Source: Deltaproteobacteria bacterium
GTDB taxonomy: Bacteria; Desulfobacterota; Binatia; Binatales; Binataceae
DNA length: 48,863 bases
Assembly: GCA_021817345.1 (NCBI GenBank)
Contig: JAKAVC010000048.1
Location: 1-48,863, forward strand
Direction of reading: 5' to 3'
The notes under the pieces were generated by a model. The model ran no database searches, was not told the DNA's origin, and saw nothing but the letters and a program-made list of their open reading frames with translations. Below are positions 42,778-48,863 of the stretch, in pieces (the stretch's first letter is position 1; the number at the start of each line of letters is the position of its first letter). Position numbers and translations under genes: made by a program.

Positions 42778-43662
42778 TCAGGCGCGCCTCGTGCCAAGGC
42801 CTTCGACGAATTCGATTATCGCGCTCGCGGTCGCCTCGGGATTGTCGAGCGGCACGTGATGGAACGCGCGCGGGATTTCGCGGTACTCCGAAACGGGAAT
42901 CCTGCGCTTCATCCGGCGCGCCACGCGCCGGCTCACCAGTTCGCTTTCGGCGCCGCGCAGGATAAGCGTCGGCATCGTGATGCGCCTCAGGTTCGGCCTG
43001 CCCAGCGGCGCTTCGGTTTTTCGCCATGAGCGCGTTTCGGGGTCGAAGCGAAACGCCCAGTTTCCGTTGGGAAGCTGTTCCGCGCCCTTGAGCGCGAGTT
43101 CTTCCATCCGGTCCTTTGTCAGATAGGTGCCTGGCGGCGAAAGCCTGAACTTGCGGATGATGTCGGCGGAGGATTTCAGCTCCGGGCGCTTGCCGCCCTG
43201 CGCTCTGCGGCGCCATCGCCACTGCAGCCGCCGCCATAACGGAGGCGGACCGTGCGGAGCGTCGACGATCACCAGCGCCTCGATTCCGTCGGCCAGCGCC
43301 AGCGCGCACCACTGTGCGACCGCGCCGCCCATCGAATGCCCCACGAGCACGACCCGCGTTGCGAGGGTTTCGATCAGCGCGCCCACGTCCTTGACGTAGG
43401 CGGTCGGCCCGTAATGAGGCGGTGTCGCCCATTGGCTTCGCCCGTGCCCGCGAAAATCGAGCGCGACCACGCGCCCATACGGCACGAGCATCGGCGCGAC
43501 ATAATCCCACCAGTGTGCGTGGGCAGCGCCGCCGTGCAGCAGGACGAATGTCCGGCGCGCCGCGTCGCCACCCCAGTCGAGATAATGGAGCCGAAGGCCG
43601 TTGCCTTCGAAGAACCGGTTGGTCGGCCCCGCTTCGGCGGTAGCCGCTTGTTCGTGACCCAT
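42778..43662 (-). CDS. alpha/beta hydrolase
   Basis: 294 residues. LHYLDWGGDAARRTFVLLHG opens the fold; VVLVGHSMGGAVAQWCALAL has the Ser nucleophile, TLILRGAESELVSRRVARRM is the expected acid region (Glu rather than the common Asp), and AFHHVPLDNPEATASAIIEF the His. A basic insertion (RRLQWRWRRRAQGGKRPE, ~residues 150-170) forms part of the lid. It hydrolyses an unknown ester, amide or epoxide. It is divergent from the SDR at 43808 over 145 bases. Confidence 0.85.
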   Translation of the reverse strand: MGHEQAATAEAGPTNRFFEGNGLRLHYLDWGGDAARRTFVLLHGGAAHAHWWDYVAPMLVPYGRVVALDFRGHGRSQWATPPHYGPTAYVKDVGALIETLATRVVLVGHSMGGAVAQWCALALADGIEALVIVDAPHGPPPLWRRLQWRWRRRAQGGKRPELKSSADIIRKFRLSPPGTYLTKDRMEELALKGAEQLPNGNWAFRFDPETRSWRKTEAPLGRPNLRRITMPTLILRGAESELVSRRVARRMKRRIPVSEYREIPRAFHHVPLDNPEATASAIIEFVEGLGTRRA

Positions 43663-43807
43663 GATGATAGCAATCCTAAACGACCTTTCGCGCAGATAAT
43701 AGACGATAACACCGTCGCTCTGCTGGAACCGCGCCCGCCGCGCATGTTAACAAGCGACTGCAAACCTTTTACCCGGCGCACCGGCGCGCGCGAAGGAGTT
43801 GCCCGCG

Positions 43808-44596
43808 ATGGCTTCGTTGAGACTGGAGAACAGGAACGCCCTGATAACCGGAGGCGCGAGCGGAATCGGCCGCGCCACCGCGCTTCGATTCGCCGAAGAA
43901 GGCGCAAACGTTGCGGTCGCCGATCGCAACCTCAAGGCCGCCGAGGAGGTCGCCGCCGAAGTCGCCAGGCTCGGCCGCAAGGCGCTCGCGACGGCGGTTG
44001 ACGTGAGCGAGGAGCCGCAGGTTGACGCGATGGTCGCGCGGACGGTCGCGGAGCTTGGCGGCGTCGATATCCTGGTCGCGGCCGCGGGCGTCTCGCACGC
44101 GCGCTACGGCGAGCGCAACGACCATCCGATGCCGCTTGTGGAGAAGCCGCTCGGCGACTGGCGCAAGGTGCTGGCGATAAATCTCGACGGCGTGTTTCTA
44201 TGCGACCGAGCGGCGGCGCGCGAGATGATAAAGGCGGGACGCGGAGGCCGTATCATCAACATTTCCTCGGCCGCGGCGAGAATTCCGCTCCCTGGCTCCG
44301 GCGAATATTCGGTCAGCAAGGCGGGGGTGTGGATGCTCACGCGGGTGCTTGCGCTCGAGCTTGCGCAGCATCGGATCACCGTCAACACGATCGGCCCCGG
44401 CTTCATCAAGACGCCAATGACCGCTCCGGTCCAGCGCTCGGAGGGCTTCGCAAAGCGGCTGATAGAGCGCGTGCCGCTCGGTATCATGGGCGAGGCGAGC
44501 GACGTTGCGAACAGCGCGCTTTTTCTCGCGTGCGACGAGGGGCGCTACTATACGGGATCGATTCTCCATCCCGACGGCGGCGTCGTGATGCAGTAA
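43808..44596 (+). CDS. short-chain dehydrogenase/reductase
   Basis: 262 residues. RNALITGGASGIGRATALRF, VAVADRNLKAA (Asp for NAD), DILVAAAGVSHARYG (AAAG in place of NNAG), INISSAAARIPLPGSGEYSV with SKAG, and TVNTIGPGFIKTPMTAP are the SDR landmarks. The C-terminus YTGSILHPDGGVVMQ is typical. GAAGGAG lies nine bases before the ATG. It is followed after 11 bases by the PKD protein, but the functions seem unrelated. Confidence 0.88.
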   Translation: MASLRLENRNALITGGASGIGRATALRFAEEGANVAVADRNLKAAEEVAAEVARLGRKALATAVDVSEEPQVDAMVARTVAELGGVDILVAAAGVSHARYGERNDHPMPLVEKPLGDWRKVLAINLDGVFLCDRAAAREMIKAGRGGRIINISSAAARIPLPGSGEYSVSKAGVWMLTRVLALELAQHRITVNTIGPGFIKTPMTAPVQRSEGFAKRLIERVPLGIMGEASDVANSALFLACDEGRYYTGSILHPDGGVVMQ

Positions 44597-44607
44597 AGAA
44601 TGGACAA

Positions 44608-45048
44608 ATGAAACCGCGTACTCATCCTCGACCTCGGAGCGCGTCCGGATGGATTGCCGCGATCGCGTTAGTTGCGGGTCTTGCCTTGCCTGTGGCGAGG
44701 GGAGGCCCGCGCCTCGCTATCGCGCAGGAGGCGGCGCCCACGCAGACGCCGGGCGAAATTCAGATGCCGACGCCGCCGATGCTCTCGGTGCAGGCGATTC
44801 CCAGCTACGGAACCGCTCCGCTTACGGTCGGATTCACGGTGATGGCGGTTGACCCGGCCGACACCAACTTTGTTTATTACAAATGGGATTTCGGCGACGG
44901 TCACGTTTCGATCGTTCCGCCGCCTTTCACCATCAACACGTACACCACCCCGGGTTCCTACCTCGTGACCGTGACCGCGGTGACCGAGGATGGACGCTCC
45001 GCCACTGCGACGACCGGAATAATCGTTCGTCCCGCAAGCCAGGGCTGA
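44608..45048 (+). CDS. exported protein with one PKD domain
   Basis: 146 residues. A signal peptide (WIAAIALVAGLALPVARG) is followed by a Pro/Thr-rich stretch and a single PKD domain: LSVQAIPSYGTAPLTVGFTV, YYKWDFGDGHVSIVPPPFTI with the W-D-F-G-D-G signature, and YTTPGSYLVTVTAVTEDGRS. PKD domains bind proteins or sugars on cell surfaces. It starts 11 bases after the SDR stop; the link may be no more than co-transcription. Confidence 0.85.
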   Translation: MKPRTHPRPRSASGWIAAIALVAGLALPVARGGPRLAIAQEAAPTQTPGEIQMPTPPMLSVQAIPSYGTAPLTVGFTVMAVDPADTNFVYYKWDFGDGHVSIVPPPFTINTYTTPGSYLVTVTAVTEDGRSATATTGIIVRPASQG

Positions 45049-45126
45049 CGAAGGGCGAATCGGCCGCGGCAGGACGCGCGGCCGGTTCGGTTGACTCGCG
45101 CGTCGAATCCCACGGTAATTGACAGG

Positions 45127-45642
45127 ATGGCCGGATATACGCGCAAAGGCGTCATGTTGTGGGTGGCAGCGCTCGCCGCGATAGTTGCGTTCGCCGGCGG
45201 ATGCGAGCAGGCGGAGCTTAAGGCGAACGAGGAACAGGTCAAGGCGCAGCAGCGGCAGATCGACGAGTTGCAAAAGCAGATCGCCGCGATGAAGGCACAG
45301 CAATCCTACGCGGCGCCCGCAACCGCGGGAGCATACCCGGCCGCCGCGCTCGGAACTCCAGGAAGCTGCGACCGCAACGTCATGCGCCTTGCGAGTCGCC
45401 GCGGCGGTAAAGAGTTTTCCTCCGGCAATCTGACCCGCGCGCTCGGCTACTACCGCGACGCGCTGACCGCGTGCCCCGGAAATGCGCGGGCCGCGCTCAA
45501 TGTCGCCCGCACCTACGAGGCGATCGGCAACCGCGAACAGGCGATCAGGTACTATCGACAGGTCGCGGCGTCTTCCGGCGGCAATCCGAAGGATGTCGAA
45601 GCGGCGCGTACCGCGCTTTCGCGCCTGAGCGCCTCGCGCTAG
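45127..45642 (+). CDS. putative lipoprotein with coiled coil and TPR-like repeats
   Basis: 171 residues. The N-terminus has a hydrophobic segment ending AIVAFAGGC, a loose lipobox. A coiled coil follows (QAELKANEEQVKAQQRQIDE, LQKQIAAMKAQQ), an Ala/Pro-rich linker and then TPR helices: FSSGNLTRALGYYRDALTAC, ARAALNVARTYEAIGNREQA and IRYYRQVA. The coiled coil plus TPR arrangement recalls the CpoB/YbgF type of periplasmic protein. The ATG at 45127 is preceded only by AGG; a TTG at 45091 is possible. Confidence 0.7.
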   Translation: MAGYTRKGVMLWVAALAAIVAFAGGCEQAELKANEEQVKAQQRQIDELQKQIAAMKAQQSYAAPATAGAYPAAALGTPGSCDRNVMRLASRRGGKEFSSGNLTRALGYYRDALTACPGNARAALNVARTYEAIGNREQAIRYYRQVAASSGGNPKDVEAARTALSRLSASR

Positions 45643-45793
45643 CGGCGTTCCATCCGCGTTGGCCCGCCAGGCGGGCTGAAAACGCCGCGGTTTCGAAAAA
45701 ATTTTCTTTCTCAGGCGGGAACCATCCGCGGCGCCGAAGTGTTTCATAAGCGAAAGTTTCGCGACCCGTGAGTGCCGGTTCGCGTAGGGCTGA

Positions 45794-46303
45794 ATGGCCC
45801 GCGCGGCCGGGTCGCCTTCGGAGCATGTGGGAATGGCGGCAAATATGGGCTCGAACCCGGAAGCCACGGTGGAGAAAATGGTCGGCCTGCATCAGATCCT
45901 GCCCGCGCAATATTTCGACCTTGCGGGCGCGGGCCGCTTCTCAGCCGAGCAGCGCCTGATGCTTGCGTTGCTGGCCGACGCGCTGAACGTCTATCGACAT
46001 GGCGTTCTCTCGCGCGCGACTCGAAAGCGCCTTCTGTATCTCGACGCCGAGCGCTGGATAATGGCCGACTGCGACGATACGCGCGTCTTCAGCTTCGAGT
46101 CGGTCTGCGACGCGCTCGGGATCAACGCCTCGACGCTTCGCCGAAATCTCGTCGCATGGAAGCATCGCGTCGCCCATGATCCGACTCTCGGCCCGTCGGC
46201 CCATCTCAGGCTCAAAAGCACGCCGCGCGAGCGCCGCCTGAGCCGCCCGCGCCCGAGCGGGCGGAAACCGAGCCGGGCGCTCGGCAACGAGGCGCACCGC
46301 TGA
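45794..46303 (+). CDS. possible helix-turn-helix protein of unknown family
   Basis: 169 residues. The middle FSAEQRLMLALLADALNVYR, FSFESVCDALGINASTLRRN and LVAWKH looks like a compact helical domain with a helix-turn-helix (VCDALGINASTLRRNLVAWK); I recall similar unnamed proteins in former deltaproteobacteria with a W-I/F-S-F-E-x-x-C-x-x-L-G pattern. The C-terminus is Arg-rich (RERRLSRPRPSGRKPSRALG), suggesting nucleic-acid binding. Start is ambiguous: ATG 45794 (AGGG upstream) or ATG 45833 (GGAG nine bases upstream). It is not in an operon with its neighbours. Confidence 0.65.
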   Translation: MARAAGSPSEHVGMAANMGSNPEATVEKMVGLHQILPAQYFDLAGAGRFSAEQRLMLALLADALNVYRHGVLSRATRKRLLYLDAERWIMADCDDTRVFSFESVCDALGINASTLRRNLVAWKHRVAHDPTLGPSAHLRLKSTPRERRLSRPRPSGRKPSRALGNEAHR

Positions 46304-46540
46304 CTCCGGCGTCCTGCCGGCGAGGGCGAGACGGACGCGAAACCGTCTGTCACAGCCCCGCGTCTCTCGTATTGTCGCCTGAACCGTGCGATATATTCTG
46401 CGGTCTGCGATGGAGCGTCGCCGCTCGCGCCACCGCGCAAGGCCTTCGCGCGCGGCCGGCAAAGCTCGAGTGAAAATCGACGCGGGCTTCCGGACCGCTT
46501 GCGCGCTGCTGCACTCGTAAATGAGGAGGAATCGCCAGGC

Positions 46541-47314
46541 TTGAAAGACGTATTCAGCGTTGAAGGCAAGGTAACAATTGTAACCGGCGGAGGAACCGGA
46601 ATCGGCGAGTCGATCGCGAAGGAATTCGCGCGGCGCGGCGCGAAGGTCCTTATCGCCAGCCGCAAGGCCGAGCATCTGGAAGGTGTCCGCGACGCGATCC
46701 GCAAGGAAGGCGGCACCTGCGAGATGACCGTGTGCGACGTGCGCGTGGCTGAGCAGTGCGACGCGATGGTCGAAGCGGCGGTCAAGCATTTCGGCCGGCT
46801 CGACGTGCTTATCAACAACCACGGAGCAAGCATCGCCGCCCCTTCGCTGGAGCTTTCGCCCAACGGATGGCGCGCGGTTATCGGTATCAACCTAGACGGG
46901 GTTTTCTTCTGCTCCAAGGCGGCGGCCCGCCAGTTCATCAAGCAGGGCGGCGGCGGCTCGATAATCAATATTTCCTCGACCGCCGGAGTCCACGGCTCGC
47001 CGACGATGCTGCCCTACGGCGCGGCCAAGGCGGGAGTGATCAATCTGACCGTGTCGCACGCCGGAGAATGGGGCGCGCACGGTATCCGGGTCAACTGTAT
47101 CGCGCCTGGTCCGATCGACACGGAGGGAGCCGCGCCGCGCGTATGGCCGAATCCGAAGGTCAAGGAGATGGTGGCCAGGTCGCGCGCGCTCGGGCGCTTC
47201 GGGCGGGTCGAAGAGATTTCCTATCCGTGCCTGTTCCTCGCCTCGGAAGCTTCGAGCTACGTGACCGGGGCGTTGCTTATCGTTGACGGCGGGCAGGCGC
47301 CGCGCGTCGAGTAA
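46541..47314 (+). CDS. short-chain dehydrogenase/reductase
   Basis: 257 residues. KVTIVTGGGTGIGESIAKEF binds the cofactor, VLIASRKAEHLEGV (Ser-Arg-Lys after strand 2) suggests NADP, and INISSTAGVHGSPTMLPYGA with AKAG holds Ser, Tyr and Lys. The NNAG motif is altered to NNHG (VLINNHGASIAAP). IAPGPIDTEGAAPRVW and YVTGALLIVDGGQAP end it. The start is a TTG at 46541, 10 bases after AGGAGGA. It is followed by the acyl-CoA dehydrogenase gene, 135 bases on, as in many degradative clusters. Confidence 0.85.
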   Translation: MKDVFSVEGKVTIVTGGGTGIGESIAKEFARRGAKVLIASRKAEHLEGVRDAIRKEGGTCEMTVCDVRVAEQCDAMVEAAVKHFGRLDVLINNHGASIAAPSLELSPNGWRAVIGINLDGVFFCSKAAARQFIKQGGGGSIINISSTAGVHGSPTMLPYGAAKAGVINLTVSHAGEWGAHGIRVNCIAPGPIDTEGAAPRVWPNPKVKEMVARSRALGRFGRVEEISYPCLFLASEASSYVTGALLIVDGGQAPRVE

Positions 47315-47449
47315 GCGTCGGCGGCGAGGCTTGCCGCGCCATCCCTTGTCGCGTCGGGCGCGCCGTGGTACGGCATTTCGTGCCGGAACCGCTGTTGCGG
47401 CTCACGGCGGACTGCCGCGTCAAAGTTCTAGGGAGGATAGTCGTCTACC

Positions 47450-48580
47450 TTGGATTTCGGCTTCAGCGAGGAGCAGGAGATGCTGCGCGCGAGCGCGCGC
47501 AGCCTTCTTGAAAAGGAATGTCCTTCGGCGGTCGTGCGCAGGCTCATGGACGATGAGCGCGGCTACGACCCCAAATTGTGGAAGCAGATGGCGGAACTCG
47601 GCTGGACCGGGCTCGTGCTGCCCGAAGAGTTCGGCGGAGGCGGTCTTACCTACGTTGATCTGATCGTCGTCCTCGAAGAGATGGGCCGCGTGCTTCTGCC
47701 GTCGCCCTTTATCTGGACGGTGATGTTCGCCGAGGCGCTCAAGCGCGCAGGCTCGCCGGCCCGGAAAAAAGAGCTGCTGCCGAAGATCGCCTCGGGCGAC
47801 CTCGTTGCGACGCTCGCCTACATGGAGCCGTCGGGGCGATGGGACGCCGACGGTATAACGATGCGCGCCGAGCCGGAAGGCGGGGGCTTTCGTCTCGAAG
47901 GCAGGAAGCTCTACGTTCCCGACGCGCACGTGGCCGGACAGTTCCTGGTGGCGGCGCGCACCGGCGGTGCGGGCGAGGGCGGAATCACGCTGTTCGTCGT
48001 CGATGCGAAGCATAAGAGCGTCGCCGTCACGCCGCTCAAGACGATGGACCAGACGCGCAAGCTTTCGGAAGTCACTTTCACGGGCGTGCACGCCGAGCCG
48101 GATGCGGTCGTCGGGCGGGTCAACGAGGGATGGCCGCTGCTGTCGCAGGTTCTGGACCGCGCCAAGGTGATGCTTGCGGCGGAGATGATGGGCGCGGCGC
48201 AGAAGGTGCTCGAAACCGCGACCGAATACGCCAAGATTCGCGTCCAGTTCGGCCGCCCGATCGGAAGCTTCCAGGCCGTCCAGCACAAGTGCGCCAATAT
48301 GCTGCTCGACGTCGAAAGCGCGAAGTCCGTCATCTATTACGCGTCGTGGGCGGTGACCAACGAGGTCCCGGAGGCGCCGCTCGCGGCGGCTACCGCCAAG
48401 GCCGCGGCGTCCGACGCGTTTCGGCGCACGGCGAGCGAGGGTATCCAGGTGCACGGCGGGATCGGCTTCACCTGGGAGCACGACATGCATCTGTATTTCA
48501 AACGCGCCAAGTCCTCCGAGGTCATCTTCGGCGACGCGAGCTTCAATCGCGCGCAGATGGCGAATCTGCTCGGACTCTAG
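47450..48580 (+). CDS. acyl-CoA dehydrogenase
   Basis: 376 residues, TTG start with AGGGAGGATAG upstream. FGFSEEQEMLRASARSLLEK, WTGLVLPEEFGGGGLTYVDL, ATLAYMEPSG and VQFGRPIGSFQAVQHKCANM are the acyl-CoA dehydrogenase landmarks; GIQVHGGIGFTWEHDMHLYF, then KRAKSSEVIFG, is the FAD and C-terminal motif with a Glu (TWEHD) in the position used as base by some subfamilies (steroid side-chain and related FadE types). It forms an alpha,beta-double bond with transfer to ETF. A MaoC dehydratase-like gene follows. Confidence 0.92.
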   Translation: MDFGFSEEQEMLRASARSLLEKECPSAVVRRLMDDERGYDPKLWKQMAELGWTGLVLPEEFGGGGLTYVDLIVVLEEMGRVLLPSPFIWTVMFAEALKRAGSPARKKELLPKIASGDLVATLAYMEPSGRWDADGITMRAEPEGGGFRLEGRKLYVPDAHVAGQFLVAARTGGAGEGGITLFVVDAKHKSVAVTPLKTMDQTRKLSEVTFTGVHAEPDAVVGRVNEGWPLLSQVLDRAKVMLAAEMMGAAQKVLETATEYAKIRVQFGRPIGSFQAVQHKCANMLLDVESAKSVIYYASWAVTNEVPEAPLAAATAKAAASDAFRRTASEGIQVHGGIGFTWEHDMHLYFKRAKSSEVIFGDASFNRAQMANLLGL

Positions 48581-48593
48581 CGCGGCGGTGTCC

Positions 48594-48638
48594 GTCATCC
48601 TGAGCGAAGTGAGCATCGCGAGCGAAGTCGAAGGATCT
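48594..48638. repeat. REP-like intergenic repeat
   Basis: GTCATCCTGAGCGAAG... to GAAGGATCT, with arms ATCCT/AGGAT and GAGCGAAGT occurring twice (48602-48610, 48620-48628). The element GTCATCCTGAGCGAAGCGAA-type is a repeat that I recognise from many bacterial genomes. It lies between the acyl-CoA dehydrogenase and the MaoC-like gene and may end the first transcript. Confidence 0.65.
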
Positions 48639-48766
48639 CGGACAGCTTCGCGAGAGCGAAGCCGGTACCGGTTCTTCGTTCGCAAAGCGCTCTTCGGCAC
48701 CCGAATCGACAGAGAGATTTCAAACGCGGGACTCGACCGCGTCCTGTAACCGCAGAGGTTGAATCG

Positions 48767-48863
48767 ATGGCTGAGCAAAGCATCGTTGGCAAGACAGGCA
48801 AACCGTTCCGTTTCCCGATCGAATGGAGCAAGGTGCGCGAATTCGCCCGCGCCATAGATCGGA
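48767..48863 (+). CDS. MaoC-type dehydratase, N-terminal fragment (cut by window edge)
   Basis: 32 codons remain: MAEQSIVGKTGKPFRFPIEW, then SKVREFARAIDR. This is the conserved start of the N-terminal hotdog domain of MaoC-like (FAS1-type) dehydratases, with VGK-x-G-x-P-x-x-FP-(I/V)-EW-x-K-V-R-E-F-A-R-A-I. They hydrate enoyl-CoA or dehydrate 3-hydroxyacyl substrates, often as a pair of small subunits. It lies downstream of an acyl-CoA dehydrogenase, which fits a beta-oxidation-like pathway. Only a GCAGAGG-like ribosome site is seen before the ATG. Confidence 0.85.
   Translation, partial: MAEQSIVGKTGKPFRFPIEWSKVREFARAIDR

Noticed and set aside
1-48863. CRISPR arrays, tRNA or rRNA genes and insertion sequences
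   Set aside because: I looked for regularly spaced repeats, cloverleaf-like segments with CCA-type ends and transposase motifs, and found none. A tRNAscan or CRISPR search could still find weak cases.

Overview
This is a GC-rich bacterial chromosomal segment, densely packed with genes on both strands. I recognised no insertion sequence, prophage, CRISPR array, tRNA or rRNA gene. Gene content points to a soil or sediment bacterium with hopanoid lipids, cobalamin-dependent enzymes, dehalogenation, epoxide hydrolysis and acyl-CoA chemistry. It has many short-chain dehydrogenases and flavin oxidoreductases. GTG and TTG starts are common. A lineage such as Binatota or another former deltaproteobacterial group would fit, but that is inference from gene content, not from a marker gene.

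Layout. Positions 1-5.8 kb: an aldo/keto reductase cut by the window edge, a hopanoid C-3 methylase-like B12 radical SAM enzyme (hpnR), a minus-strand enoyl-CoA hydratase/haloalkane dehalogenase pair, an alkyl-DHAP synthase-like flavoenzyme and an Fe-S assembly (MIP18) protein. 5.9-18 kb: a TPR protein, an SDR, 4-alpha-glucanotransferase, a fused glycosyltransferase-methyltransferase, a virginiamycin B lyase-like lipoprotein, a GT87-type mannosyltransferase, a second SDR, a trans-aconitate methyltransferase-like enzyme, an isoaspartyl peptidase, and a GT39 membrane glycosyltransferase with a Met/His-rich tail whose stop overlaps the start of a small membrane protein. 18-29 kb: housekeeping and metabolism (FmdB, zinc-ribbon-like protein, purU, rsmI, aroQ, accB, accC, a DUF1573 protein, a YiiX-like peptidase, a nitroreductase, a rhodanese, PduO-type cobalamin adenosyltransferase, a metallo-beta-lactamase hydrolase). 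29.3-32.45 kb: a complete minus-strand unit with promoter, palindromic operator, tetR, luciferase-like monooxygenase, alpha/beta hydrolase and intrinsic terminator.

32.57-33.7 kb holds a cobalamin riboswitch in front of an orphan TonB-like gene, with a hairpin that could hide the ribosome-binding site. After an unknown exported protein, a YqeY protein, an epoxide hydrolase and an ABC-F ATPase comes the most unusual locus: a 1269-residue protein at 38.4-42.2 kb with its own intrinsic terminator. It reads as a restriction-endonuclease-like domain with an altered active site, then a long TPR array, a GreA/GreB C-terminal-like domain and a PIN nuclease-like domain. This resembles effector or sensor proteins of bacterial conflict systems. 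The last 6 kb hold a small unknown protein, an alpha/beta hydrolase, two SDRs, a PKD protein, a TPR lipoprotein, a possible DNA-binding protein, an acyl-CoA dehydrogenase and the start of a MaoC-type dehydratase.

How the parts may work together: hpnR, the adenosyltransferase and the riboswitch-TonB gene suggest a cell that depends on cobalamin and imports it. The hydratase, acyl-CoA dehydrogenase, MaoC and SDR genes suggest degradation of fatty acids or other hydrophobic compounds. The only gene-free stretch over 300 bases is 32379-32845, which holds the tetR control region, the riboswitch and the tonB leader. I see nothing definite in the divergent gap 186-457 or the gap 46304-46540.
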